Shown in pieces: positions 25,092-35,647 of a stretch of 64,000 nt of DNA. The DNA is from Crocodylus rhombifer. Taxonomy: Eukaryota; Chordata; Crocodylia; Crocodylidae. The position numbers were made by a program, and so were the translations under genes. Numbering within the stretch: position 1 is the stretch's first letter; each line of letters begins with the position of its first letter. The stretch lies in assembly GCA_038503035.1 (NCBI GenBank), contig JAVSML010020808.1, positions 366,542 through 430,541 of the forward strand. Direction: 5' to 3'. Under the pieces are notes generated by a model. It made no database searches, was not told where the DNA came from, and worked only from the letters and a program-made list of their open reading frames with translations.

Positions 25092-25400
25092 AGACAAGAT
25101 TCTTTGGGTGAATCTGATATCTTTTGTTAGATCAACTTAAATAGTTGGAAAACAATTATTAAGCAAGCTTTCGGGTTCAAAACCCCTTTGTCAGGCTAAG
25201 GAAGTTTTTGCAGTTGGTGTGTGCTCTTCCTGGATGGAATGAAAAGTAAAGCAGCCAGAGGCTGGGCTGGGCTGCATACAAGACAGGTAGTTGGTGAAAA
25301 CGTAGATTGAGGAGTCAATGGGTGAGAGACGGGCTGGGTCAGGGGGAGAAAAGGGGGATGAATAGTGGAGAGGTACCTGGGGAGTCAGATGTTTGATTAA
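25092..25400 (-). mobile_element. Penelope-like element terminal (pLTR/3' UTR) fragment, second copy
   Basis: Shares long near-identical blocks with 22875-23100, for example GAAGAGCACACACCAACTGC and CTTTACTTTTCATTCCATCC on the minus strand. It has lost the endonuclease region. It carries a better-preserved hammerhead-like core than the first copy. Same orientation as the copy 2.2 kb away, but nothing between them looks like a reverse transcriptase, so they are probably separate 5'-truncated insertions. Confidence 0.8.
25163..25195 (-). ncRNA. hammerhead-ribozyme-like core, second Penelope-like copy
   Basis: Minus strand: CTGACAA (consensus CUGANGA, one change at the G), stem II as GGGGTTTTGAACCC, then GAAA and GCTTGC. 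Compared with the copy at 22929-22961, the two copies differ at different core positions, so their common ancestor plausibly carried an intact CUGACGA...GAAA core. Activity of this copy is doubtful. Confidence 0.6.
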
Positions 25401-25429
25401 TGGAGAGATAATATGCATTTATAGACCGA

Positions 25430-25700
25430 CTAAGACTACTGCTGAGTCAGGTCTCTGTGCTTTCCATACTAGATGGCAGAGCAAGGCTGCGGGTGTGATG
25501 TGAATGTAATGTGTGTAACAGCAGGTGGAGCCGGGGTAGCCTACAGAGCTGTGTAGTCTGTTACTTTGGGCTACAACTCCCAGAAGCCCACAGGGGCGGG
25601 GGGGCAAGGGAAAAAGGAAGAGGAAACTTGAGGCTGGAGTGAGGGGAAAAGAGCAGCATGCACCTGGAGCCTGGCCAGCCCTACGGAGGAGTGCGCAGTG
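25430..25700. promoter_or_regulatory. GC-richer patch with ZNF143-like motif and GC box
   Basis: CTACAACTCCCAGAAGCC at about 25571-25588 fits the ZNF143/Staf promoter motif ACTACAAYTCCCAGMRKGC. It is followed within 6 bp by a GGGGCGGGG Sp1-type box. This pairing is typical of bidirectional housekeeping promoters, but the same motif is also spread by some repeats. It lies in the presumed RRM2B-NCALD interval, so an alternative 5' exon is possible. No transcript evidence is visible in the sequence. Confidence 0.35.
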
Positions 25701-27198
25701 GAGCTGGAGATCTCACTGGCTTGGTCAGCTAGGACTGTGGACTCAAGGAGCTGGACTGAGGCTTGGAAGCAGCTGCAGGCTGCTGTTTGAGCGCTCTAGG
25801 GACTAACATCTTGTTTGGAAACACCTCTGGAGGTGTGTATGGGGTGGGAAATTAAGGTGCTGAGTATATGTTACCACAATGTTACAACAATGTTAATGTT
25901 TCTTTACCTTTTACCTCTTCCCTCCCTTTGGCCTGTTGGCTTGGGACTCTAATCCCTACGATTTTCTATATAAAAGTGGGAACTCCCTGTTGCTTGTTGT
26001 GCCAGTCTTCAAGTAGCTACCAACAATGTTGGGGCTTTCAGGACCAGGTCCAATATCAACTTCCTTCCATTAGTAAAAGAAGAACTATTTGGAGGGGAAT
26101 AGTTACCAGTAAATGCTGCCAGTCCTGTTGAGTTCAGTGCTCTTTAGCTGAAGCTAAATTAAGAGAATGATTCAGAGACAAGTGGCAAATTACAGAAATG
26201 AGCCTCAGTGTGGTCAAGGCAGCTTCAGAATAGTTTATAAAAGATAGTGGATTTTTTGGTATTATGCTAGGAACTATTCTTGCAATGTGAGGCAAGACTT
26301 GCCCATCATTTGTTGATACTTTTTTTTGAAAGCTTAAGTGAAAAAGTTAAATAACAGCCTAATAAGCTGAACACAGTCTTGAATGTATTTGTTGAACTGC
26401 CCCAGTCTTGATTCATATTACATAAAATTGAGTTGGTGCTTCAATAGAGACTTTTATTTTTTATAAATTCAGCCTAAGTTGTTTCATTCGTATATGACAC
26501 TGCCATTTCCCTTATATGTTTACCACTCACTAAGTCCATGACTTTGTACTGGAGAGGGGTTGCCTTTAATATGTGTATGACCATAAACTGCATTTGACTG
26601 AAGGGCCTGGTGGCAACATGCTGGGGTGCTCCTATAAAACACCACACTGTTGCAGCCTCCAGAGTCAGGCAAATATAGGGTGCCTCAAAACCCCAGCCTC
26701 CACTGCCTTGTGGGTACTTCTTGTTTGGAGAAAGGCTAAGGGACATCACCCTGACTGAAACATACCCTCACTGAAGCCTTAGGCAGTCAGCAGCAGTTCT
26801 CATCTGTTGCCCTCTGACAGAAGATACAGGCATCGAGACACTGAACCATCTGGACTCAGTCTGTTCTTTGGATTTTGTCTCCATGGTCTAAAGGGGGATG
26901 GTAGGTCTTGGGTAGCCTCCATTTCTCCATACTCTTGCCTAAGCATACATATCAAAGCCCTTGGTGTGATGGTCACAGGGCTTCATACAAACAGATTCAT
27001 CAGGCCCCTGATTAGACCTCTTACATGTATACTGCGACCCAGAGGATTGTTAGTTACTTACTAATAGGTTTTATTACTGAGTGATACTTTCAGCTAAATG
27101 TTTTGGTGAACACCTTCCCTGGTTCATTTCAAGGCGGGTTGGTGTCCTTAAAACCCATTTTCTCCAGCTACATTTCTGTGGCTGAACCTTTGCACTCT
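25701..27198. other. intergenic, nothing recognised
   Basis: Mixed composition, no repeat end or exon recognised. Confidence 0.5.
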
Positions 27199-28047
27199 GA
27201 GGGAAAGATTGCAGCAAGATCTGGATAGGTTACAGGAGTGGGCTGACATAAACAGGATGCACTTCAACACTGACAAGTGCAGGGTGCTGCACTTAGGCGG
27301 CAGAAACCAGCAGCACACTTATAGAATGGGAAGCTCTCTTCTTGAGAGCACGGAGGTGGAAAGGGATCTTGGAGTCACTGTTGACTCCAAGATGAACATG
27401 GGCCGACAACGCACAGTCACGGTTGGCAGGGCTAACCGGACCTTGTCGCGCATCCACAGGTGCATCTCAAGTAGAGCCAGGGAGGTGATCCTCCCCCTCT
27501 ATGTGACGCTGGTCAGGCCACAGCTGGAGTACTGCGTCCTGTTCTGTGCGCCCCATTTCAGGAGGGATGAGGACAACATTGAAAGGGTCCAGAGGAGGGC
27601 GACTCGCATGATCCAGGGACAACAGGGCAGACCCTACGATGAGAGACTGCGGGACCCGAACCCGTTCAGCCTTCACAAGAGAAGGCTGAGGGGGCACCTG
27701 GTGACTGCCTATAAACTCACTAGGGGGGAGCAGAAGGGTTTAGGGGAGACACTGTTTCCCCTAGCGCCCCCTGGCATGACAAGGAACAATGGACACAAAT
27801 TATTAGAGAGTAGATTTAGATTAGACATTCGCAAGAACTACTTCACAGTTAGGGCGGCTAGGAGCTGGAACCAACTTCCTGGGGAAGTGGTGCTGGCTCC
27901 TACCCTGGGGATCTTTAAGAAGAGGCTTGATGCCTACCTGGCTGGAGTCATTTGAGTCCAGTTTTTCTCCCGCCCAGGCGGGGGGTCGGACTTGAAGATC
28001 TACAAGGTCCCTTCCGACCCGACTTCTATGAGTCTATGATTCTATGC
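27199..28047 (+). mobile_element. CR1 LINE, 5'-truncated, long open C-terminal frame
   Basis: A single open frame (27209-27955, 248 codons) covers the end of the CR1 reverse transcriptase and the C-terminal domain. Blocks in order: [91 protein letters not shown] and APTLGIFKKRLDAYLAGVI. It begins just after the position of the catalytic FADD, so no polymerase activity is possible. The 3' UTR ends with a TCTATGATTCTATG tail at ~28047. The missing stops suggest a relatively young insertion. Same subfamily as 55.7-57.9 kb. Confidence 0.95.
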
Positions 28048-28108
28048 TTCAACTTCTGTGCTCTTATGTCATTCTTAAGTACAGGAATCTGTTCTCCCAA
28101 GTCTCATA

Positions 28109-28361
28109 CACAGTGGGCATGTCTACATATTCATTATTGCACCATAGTTACTGCGTATTAAGTTTAATACTTGGTTATCCAAGTACTAATTATGTGCGTA
28201 GTAATGTATGCACCAGCACATTGTTTTTTAATAATCTTACTGCGCAGTAGCCTAATAAAACTGTGCAGTTGCATATTAGCACGGTTTTTGACCAGCACAC
28301 TACTATGCAGTGTTATTAGGGTACTGTGCAGTAAGTGTCTCATGTAGATACACCCACTGTG
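28109..28361. mobile_element. MITE-like foldback element (CAGTGGGCATGTCTACAT ends)
   Basis: Left end CACAGTGGGCATGTCTACAT and right end on the complement CACAGTGGGTGTATCTACAT are near-perfect inverted repeats. The interior is full of short inverted repeats built on CTGCGCAG and GCAGTAGCCTAATA. About 253 bp, non-coding. Related copies lie at 54597-54874, 58652-59257 and 62532-62787. Palindromic MITEs named Chompy have been described in crocodilians; whether this is that family needs a library comparison. Confidence 0.8.
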
Positions 28362-30300
28362 TGTTTTGTGGAGGTAGCAAAGAAGCCTCCTCTATGCCAT
28401 CTCTAATAGGCTGTTGGCTTTCCGGATGCACATGAGCATTAAATACAAATACAAGTAATATGCTATGATGAATCCTTTGAGTGCAAGTTGTTAATGAAGT
28501 TAACCAAGCAGAAGGGAATTCTGTGCTCCATTCAATGGCTACTACCTAGGATGCCATTTTGGAGCATTTCCCAGCAATACAGGGACCACAGAGCAGACTG
28601 TGGATTACAAGCAGTGCTACTCAGCTCCTTCATTCAACTATATTTTTTGACTCTGGTTATGTTAGCTTATTGGTTTCCTTTTTGTGTTGTAGCCACTGTA
28701 TGCCATTGGATGCTGGAGGATAATATACAGCCCATGGGAAATATGGAATAATAAAATAATCACCACCAACGTCAATCATTGGATTGGCTTTGATGCTCTA
28801 TTTATTGTGTCCTGTTTCTTGTCAAAGTGTCATTTCTCTGACTCACTGCCACAGACTACTAGTCTGACACAAACCTATCAAAAATACATAGGGGAAATAT
28901 TGTGCGCAGCTGCTAAGTTAATTGCAGAAGATGTCATGCTAGAAACTTGGCTTAGTGCAGTAGCTGCTTTCAGAAAGAATCCATTAGGCAGAAATCCTGC
29001 TGCATAATTATGAAATATTTTTTTTCCTTTTGCCCTTGATTTCCCCACTTTGCATTTCTTCTGTTGGCTGATTTTATTCTCATTAGCCCTGTAGGCTTCA
29101 AAAATAGATCTTCATGACAGGTGGGTTTTTCCAAGTTCTTCCAGACCCTCTATTCTATGAATATGAATGCTCTCAGTATTACTGTACTTTACATGGATGG
29201 ATAAATCCCTTTCTTTCCCACATTTGTTAAATGTAAGTGGAACTATTAGCCCATGCTGGCTGGGTTGCAAAATCCAAATTATTCCACACTAAGCAGGAGT
29301 TGACTGCAAAGCAGAGCACAGTTACTGCCACTTTTATTTCCTTTGAGCCACAGTTGCTAATTTCTTCCCCTTTTTTGCTGCTGAGCATAGCTCTGAATTC
29401 AAGTGATCTGGGCATTGTCAGTGAAAAAATAATAGCTTTTAAAAAGAGATAATGTTTGTTTCATCTTTCAATCCAATGACCTGAACTGAAAGACAAAATC
29501 AAGTTATTGCAGTTGGGTATGCTTCCATGATGCTTTTTTGAATAGGTATTCATAATAGATATACCAGCCCTAGAATGCTTGAACAGAGAAGTGCCTTGGC
29601 CGGGGGGAGTGGAACTATCCATATTGTTGTATGTGGAATAAAATGTTCAACATAGTCCTGCTATAAATTGTTGCAGCCCTATTGAAGCTATTGTTTAAAT
29701 AATATAGTGAAGGCATGGGGAAGGGCTTGTGTGGCAAAGTCCCTTAGCCCAGCTGTGTTCGATCCTTTTCCATTCCTGCATCCTGGCACCCCTTACACCA
29801 CGTGTCCTCTGTGTGGAGCAGTAGATGTTGAGGCAAAACTTTTGGTCATGGGCACACTTTCTGCACTGCCAGGTGTGTTCTTATCGTGCCCCAGTGAATG
29901 GACATCCCTGTCAGTTGTTTAAAAAACAAAGTAAAAAGAGGATTACCCCAGGTGCAGGGTGACTTGAGGACTGTGGTGCTACTGCCCAAGATGTAGGTAT
30001 CTGTTCCTTCAAATTCCTGCCTAATACTGATCTTTTGTATGCCACATTGTACTTGTATGCCACATTGCCAGCTGGCTTTGAAAGTGTGGAAGTGCAGGGA
30101 GCGGTGACAGTAGATGCCCCAGGGGCACATCTCTGATGCTGGGTTAAAATGGCTTCCTTTGTTTCTCTGTGGTTATTCTGGAGACCACGGCTGGAGCTGT
30201 CAGTGCCAAACAGCCAGCTCAACTGTTTTAATTTCACAGCAGAAAAAGCAACCCATGAGACTAGATCACCCCGATTCCTTAATTCTGACATTATAAAAGC
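28362..30300. other. intergenic, nothing recognised
   Basis: AT-rich. A short stretch near 29735-29780 has a B-box-like TGTTCGATCC but no matching A box. Confidence 0.5.
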
Positions 30301-30565
30301 CTAAGTCTGTGTCTGTCGCCTGGCCGTAAAGCTTTATTTGTGCTCTGATTGGCAGACGGAAACAGCCAATCAGAGTGCTCCAAGCGTGGGGGCGCATCAC
30401 CGTGATTCCAAACCCGCACCGAGGGCGGGACAGGGGCGGGGAGCCGAGGCCAGCAGCGCTGTCGTGGGCTCCCCCGCCCCGCTCCCTGCAAGAGGCAGAG
30501 CAGCCTCTTGGGGCGCTAGGTGGTGGCACTGCAGCCCAGCCCCCCGCCCCCGGTCCCCCCATCAT
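30300..30565. promoter_or_regulatory. CpG-rich patch with inverted CCAAT boxes and GC boxes
   Basis: About 19 CpG dinucleotides occur in ~270 bp, in a window otherwise poor in CpG. At ~30345-30379 CTCTGATTGGC and GCCAATCAGAG form an 11 bp perfect inverted repeat, that is, two CCAAT boxes facing each other. GAGGGCGGGACAGGGGCGGG Sp1-type boxes follow (~30420-30439). This is the composition of a CpG-island promoter. In the presumed interval upstream of NCALD it could serve an alternative first exon. A CpG-rich young repeat is the main alternative, but I saw no repeat ends. Confidence 0.4.
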
Positions 30566-31009
30566 TCTCGACAGGCAGTTGGCTAGACATTTGAATAATG
30601 GGTGTTGAGGTGCACTGATCTCCAACTGTTGGTGACTGGACCTTGTTGTAGCACAACTGCCAATCTCTTTTACATAGACGCATCCACAGAAGACAGTAAA
30701 ATGGAACAAGGTATAACTTTGGGGCCAGACGACTTAGGATAATAGTGTAGCAGAGTCCCCTAACCCCTGCTATTTAGCGGCTAAGATCAGAGAGCTGCAG
30801 CACAGTGTAGGCAGCTAACCAGAGGCCAGCTGCAGAGAAGTAAGGGGCAAGAGCTGCAGACAGCTATGTGGGGCAAGATGCTCTGCAGTAAGCTACAGAG
30901 GCAGTGCAGGTCGAGCAGGTAGCTAAAGAGAAAATGAAGCACAGCTGGGTGATGTGATGCCCCCCACAGACTCGGGAGGCACCAGTCGCTCATGGGAGAT
31001 ATCACAGCT
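30566..31009. other. flank of CpG-rich patch, nothing recognised
   Basis: Contains CAAG/GTATAA at ~30706, which could act as a splice donor if the patch is a promoter. This is speculation from a short motif. Confidence 0.3.
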
Positions 31010-31143
31010 TCTCTCAGGAGCCTGTTTCATTGCTTTACCACCCTCATAGTTGGAAGGATTTTCTGATCTTCCTTTATAATTGCCTTTCAGGCATTTGAAG
31101 ACTTCCAAAATCCCCCCTCAGTCTTCTGTAGAAAAGAGGGGCT
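31010..31143 (-). mobile_element. ancient CR1/L3 LINE, minus strand, first part (split)
   Basis: On the complement this gives the old CR1/L3 coding block around GAGGGGGGATTTTGGAAGTC and TTTGAAGACTT. Similarity breaks off at ~31139 and continues after 31530, so a hAT element divides it. Confidence 0.65.
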
Positions 31144-31530
31144 CAGTCACTGGTCTGTGGGCCAGATCCAGCCTGCAGCAATTTGTCTGCAGGTCTGGAA
31201 ATGCGGTGACCAGGGAGCAGTAGCACCATTCCCTTGCTGCCAAATCTTCAGATCCATGAGGAGCGCCTGGGTCCTGTACACTGGATCCAGTACTCTATCC
31301 CCGTGGGCAGGGCCAAAACCCAGGGCCCAAATCTCATGGGCTGGGAGGGGGTGTTGCCAGCTCCTTGGGACCCAGTCCTAGTGCCGGGGGGGAGAAGGGT
31401 CGTGTCTGGGCCACTGCAGCCCAATCTGAGTACACATAAGGTGGTGCCAGGCCTTGGGATCTGATCTAGTCTGCAGACAGGCCCTGTGCCACTTATTTGG
31501 CCTGTGAAACCAAAAGGTGAAGCACCACTG
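31144..31530. mobile_element. hAT-like element nested in CR1/L3
   Basis: Right end on the complement CAGTGGTGCTTCACCTTTTG leads into GGTTTCACAGGCC; left end CAGTCACTGGTCTGTGGGCC leads into AGATCCAGCCTGC. Both have the hAT-type pattern, a CAG start followed by GGCC-rich subterminal sequence. About 387 bp. The flanks join into one continuous LINE, which supports insertion. An exact 8 bp target duplication is no longer visible. Confidence 0.6.
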
Positions 31531-31930
31531 CTCTAAATAATCCTAGCTCTTTCATTCTTTCCTCACAAGTCTTGCTTCCCAGGCTCCTAATAATTTTTTG
31601 TTACTTTCTGCTGGGCTTTTTCCAATTTGTCCAAAACTGGACACAGTACTTCAAGTGAGGCCTTACCAGTGCTGACTAGAGCAGAAAAATCACTTTATTT
31701 GCAAGTGATGCTCCTGTTAGTACAACCTAGTATATTGTTAGTCTTTTTTTGTAACAAAAGCACCGTACAATTATTTTGTTTCAAGAGCGGGGTTTTGATC
31801 TCGTCCTTGTTGAATTTCATTTGGTTGAGTACAGACTACTTTTCTAATTCAAGTCTGTTCTGGTCATCCTAGCACTGCCCTCCAGAGTGTCCACTATTCC
31901 ACTTAACTTGGCGTCAAATGCAAATTTGCT
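31531..31930 (-). mobile_element. ancient CR1/L3 LINE, minus strand, second part
   Basis: The complement contains recognisable CR1/L3 segments: TCCAAAACTGGACACAGTAC (on the plus strand), GAGGCCTTACCAGTGCTGA, and the stretch around GCAAATTTGCTGGGTCAG that encodes the NKFA-type region. Strongly diverged with many stops, consistent with an old insertion. Confidence 0.7.
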
Positions 31931-33950
31931 GGGTCAGTGTGGTGTTTCTCTTCTGGGATGAGTGCCTTGCTGGGAGCTTCATTCTTCTCTTATACTCATT
32001 CTTCAAAGTCTGTTTTTCTTGATGGGTTGAAGATCAAGGTGCGGGCAAAGCTGAGGTGGCACAATGGAGGGTCATTGTCCCTTGGTTGTTTTGTAATTGT
32101 TAGCATTTTGGATCTATCTCTGGTTGTTGCAGGTGAAACTGATATGCACAAAAACCCTTGGTCACTCCGGAGGTTTATCATTTGCTTAACTATAGTATGG
32201 CTTGATTGCTCAAGCCCAACACCCTAAACCCTCAAGTATGCTACTTGATTAATTGAAGTACAGCTTGATTACTTGAACTGAGCACCTTAAGACCATGAAT
32301 TGTAAGGCACTGTATAGGTCATTGTTATAACAGGGCAGACCCCAAAATATTTTCCAACTGGCACAGACACCTACATTGACAAGGAATGTGATAACAAGGA
32401 GAGAAAAATCACTACGAAAGGGGAACTTATTCAAAACCAATTTAGAATAGTTGGGCATGGGGTGTATTTGATGCCGAAGCCAAAGATGAAATTAACTGTA
32501 TTGTTATGTTTCAGGTGGTCCCAGTCATGAGTGTACATTCTTGTGCAAAAGGCACTGATATTATAATTTAGTTATTTAAATTTTGCATGTAGGTCCAGAC
32601 AAGCTCTGTGTCCAGTACAGAGCTGTTGCACAGAGGGGCCTGCACTGTGTCATTCCTAGAGATCCTTGGGATTCATGTGCCCAGGAAGATCCATGAGGGC
32701 CCCCTGGCAGACAAGGTGTAATGGCAATGGTGAGATGAGCCACAGAAGGTTGGTGGGCTCCTTTTACTTCCTCATTGGCGCTTCCTTGGCAGTATCCAAT
32801 TTGCATGAAAATTATTATTTTCAGAGATTTTCTTAAATTGCCTGGTGAACTTTCCACAGATCTGTGGAGTCCTGAAAATCATAAACTTATTTTCCTCTGC
32901 AAATGGCTTGTCTCCACTCAAGTTATTTTTTCTCTACAGTTGTGACTGGTGGCTTTGGATTATACGAGTAAGTAATGGGCTATCACCAAACAGGTGTGAT
33001 TGATTGATTGTGCTGAGTTATAAATGGACACAAAGAGTACTGATAGGAAAGTGCCTGTGGTGTTACTTAGCTGGTTTCATTACTTTCACCGAGTTCCGTA
33101 CATTTCCAGAGCCTACCTTAATAAAAAGGTAACATTGCCTTAGGAATACACAGGCTCATCAGTGAGACATCTCTAATGAGTTTTAAAATGGAGGCTGAGG
33201 TAGGAATATTTATGGGAGATTTATTCTGTGCTCTTACCTGATCTTTTGAGATCCACTGATACCATTTACTAGACCATTGTTTAATTATTTTGTACCTGGG
33301 AAGAGTGAAGGGGTAAAACTTCACTATACAAAGTTGCTCAGCAGCTGTCTAGTAGCTTGTTTGGAAGAACCAGTATTTATTGTAAATCTAATATCAGCAA
33401 CCCCCTCACTTTTCACAGAGCTGTTAATGACCTGGCTTGAATTATTTGGATATGTCCATGATAGATAATTGCCCCTAGCTGACCATAGGTGGAAGACTTT
33501 TTTTTTTTTAGTTTCTCCTGATACTTCATGGAGACAAAACAATAGAAGCTGAGTTTTGAAACTTTGCAGGTGTGGTGGGGAAGAAATCAACAGTGTGCAC
33601 CTCTCTTTAGTCAAGATCCAGTTACAGACATTTCACAAAACCAACTGCTTTGTGACTTTCTGTAGAAGCATCAGTGAAAAATTCCACAGATTAAAGTCAG
33701 AAATGATCAGGGCTTTCTTCCAGCTCCCTGTATATGTAAATTATGCCAGTTCACACTCTGAATTGAATCATGAAACTCCCATTCTTGCACAGGAGTGTCA
33801 ACACACACAGGTTACATGCTACAGGAGGGGAGTGTAGAAGGTAGTCAACTCTGTGTGTGTTAACGAACAGCACATTAAGTTTACTGTAACTGATGCCTTC
33901 CACTTCTCTCCAGTTAATTGGTTTTCCCAAGTTTTCCAAATCTTCCATTT
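31931..33950. other. intergenic, nothing recognised
   Basis: AT-rich; T run at 33500-33510. No exon or repeat boundary recognised. Confidence 0.5.
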
Positions 33951-33954
33951 GCAC

Positions 33955-34145
33955 AGAGGTGATTAGCCATGTTAGTCTGAACTCAGGCAGAAGAGAAGCA
34001 GGACAGGGTAGCACTAATTCATTTCTGGCCAGTCCATTTCCAGCATCTGATGAAATAGGTGAAAGCTCCAGCATTTGCCTGTGAAAGCTCATGCCTGTCT
34101 GAAACAGTTAGCCTCCAAGGTGGTGCCATCCTGCCCTGCCTTCTG
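33955..34145 (+). mobile_element. Penelope-like pLTR remnant with hammerhead-like motif
   Basis: GTGATTAGCCATGTTAGTCT begins the segment. ATCTGATGAAATAGG and GTGAAAGCTCATGCC occur inside it, and GTTAGCCTCCAAGGTGGTGC closes it. This is the widespread vertebrate repeat pattern with a TCTGATGAAG...CGAAAGCTTATGC core, attributed to Penelope-like elements. The central part is duplicated or expanded relative to the usual form. It lacks coding sequence. Confidence 0.55.
34046..34094 (+). ncRNA. hammerhead-like motif (degenerate)
   Basis: CTGATGA at 34047-34053 is an exact first core box and GAAAGC at 34083-34088 an exact second box. GCTCATGC after it can form a two-base-pair stem III with a UCAU loop. 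Stem II between them would need AGG...CCT and is interrupted by an insertion containing a second GAAAGCTCCAGCAT copy. Not expected to cleave. Confidence 0.45.
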
Positions 34146-35005
34146 CTAAACCCTCCATTCATAAATAACATGGATTTAGGCTCTGGCATAGATTACACTT
34201 TGACAAATAAAATTAATGCAATTTATAATGTGAAAAGTCCAGAAGAAGATTAAGAGATTTTCACCCTGCCTCACTTTTCAATTTGTTCCTTCATTGCTGT
34301 GAAATCCAGCAGGAAATAAAGGCAACTTTCCAACTTTGGATCCAAGTGTAGGGCTCCCACTCAAGTGAAGGAGCGTCCTGAAAGCCCATGTGGAGCCCCA
34401 GAGTATTACTCAGAAGATACAACTTTGAATTTGTAAATAGGGACCTAGCAATTTTGTGGAAATCATAACATTGGGCGATCTCCACAAAACCTGTGGACCC
34501 CTCCCCCCTGTATTCATGACAGACATCCCACCCAGCCAATCAGTGGCTGGATTGGGGCCACTGGGGCCCCTCAGCCAATCAGAGGCATGGGGAGCCCCAC
34601 TGTGATAAGCCCACAAAAATGGTGGCCCGTCCCACAATCTTCCCACAAAATTGGCTCGCTGCCTACTCGAGTGGAGTAGACCCCTGTTTATAAATCTTCT
34701 GACTTCGCCAATATGCTGGTGTTACCCACTACCTAAGCCTGAAGAACTATTTTTAAAGTCATTTTTAAAAAACATTTAAGCAGGTGCATATATATGGCTA
34801 AGGGTCTTATTTTAAAGACATGCAGGTTGCAAAAACTTCTCATCCCTCCTGAAATGGAAAAAGACAGTAGATAAAAAGGGAAGAATCCTTGTTAAGAGTT
34901 GCATAGATTTTCTTAAATGAGAAATTGTGTGAGATCTGCAGGTGTCACACCCAGTTACTCTACACATGTGAAGACAGAACTGCTTGAATTGAAACTCCTT
35001 CATTT
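34146..35005. other. intergenic, unclassified; CCAATCAG repeats
   Basis: Around 34530-34590 GCCAATCAG occurs twice near GGCCACTGGGGCCCC. The arrangement looks like a decayed transposon rather than a promoter because CpG is low. No coding signal. Confidence 0.35.
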
Positions 35006-35647
35006 CATAGATTTCATAGACATTAGGGCTGGAAGGGACCTCGGGAGATCATCGAGTCCAGCCCCCTGCCCAAAGGGCAGGAAGTCAGCAGGGGTCATAG
35101 GATCCCAGCAAGATAAGCATCCAATTTACTCTCGAAGGTGTTCAGTGTAGGTGCTTGAACCACCTCCGATGGCAGACTGTTCCAGACCTTGGGGGCTCGG
35201 ACAGTAAAGAAATTCTTCCTTATGTCCAGCCTGAAACGGTCTTGCAGGAGTTTGTGACCGTCCGACCTCGTCATCCCTTGGGGCACTCTGGTGCACAGAC
35301 GTTCCCCCAGATCCTGGTGGTCACCCCTGATAAACTTATAGGTGGCCATCAGATCACCCCTGAGCCTACGCTTTTCCAGGCTAAAGAGCCCCATGGCTCT
35401 CAGCCTGTCATCGTAAGATCTGTTTTCCTGACCTCTGATCATGTGCGTGGCTCTCCTCTGGACTCTCTCAAGCTTCTCCACATCCTTTTTGAATTGTGGA
35501 GCTCAAAACTGGATGCAGTACTCCAGCTGTGGCCTCACCAAGGCCAAGTACAAGGGGAGAATGACGTCCCGGGATTTGCTCGAGAAGCATCTATGGATGC
35601 AAGCCAGCGTTTTGGTCGCTTTACTAGACACAGCATCGCATTGCTAG
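35006..35647 (-). mobile_element. CR1 LINE 3' end, minus strand (TTTCATAG tail)
   Basis: From 35647 leftward the frame reads [36 protein letters not shown], an in-frame TGA in place of a Trp codon, then [20 protein letters not shown]. It continues open to 35095 (128 codons after the Met of MEKLERVQ), with RLDIRKNFFTVRAPKVWNSL and the closing KLDAYLAGIL. The 3' UTR and a short TTTCATAGATTTCATAG tail follow. The subfamily matches the 36.8-38.2 kb copy, which lies in the opposite orientation. Confidence 0.93.

Noticed and set aside
34510..34600. Promoter with paired CCAAT boxes
   Set aside because: CpG is low, the GCCAATCAG copies are direct and embedded in GGCCACTGGGGCCCC-type repeat sequence, more like a decayed transposon.
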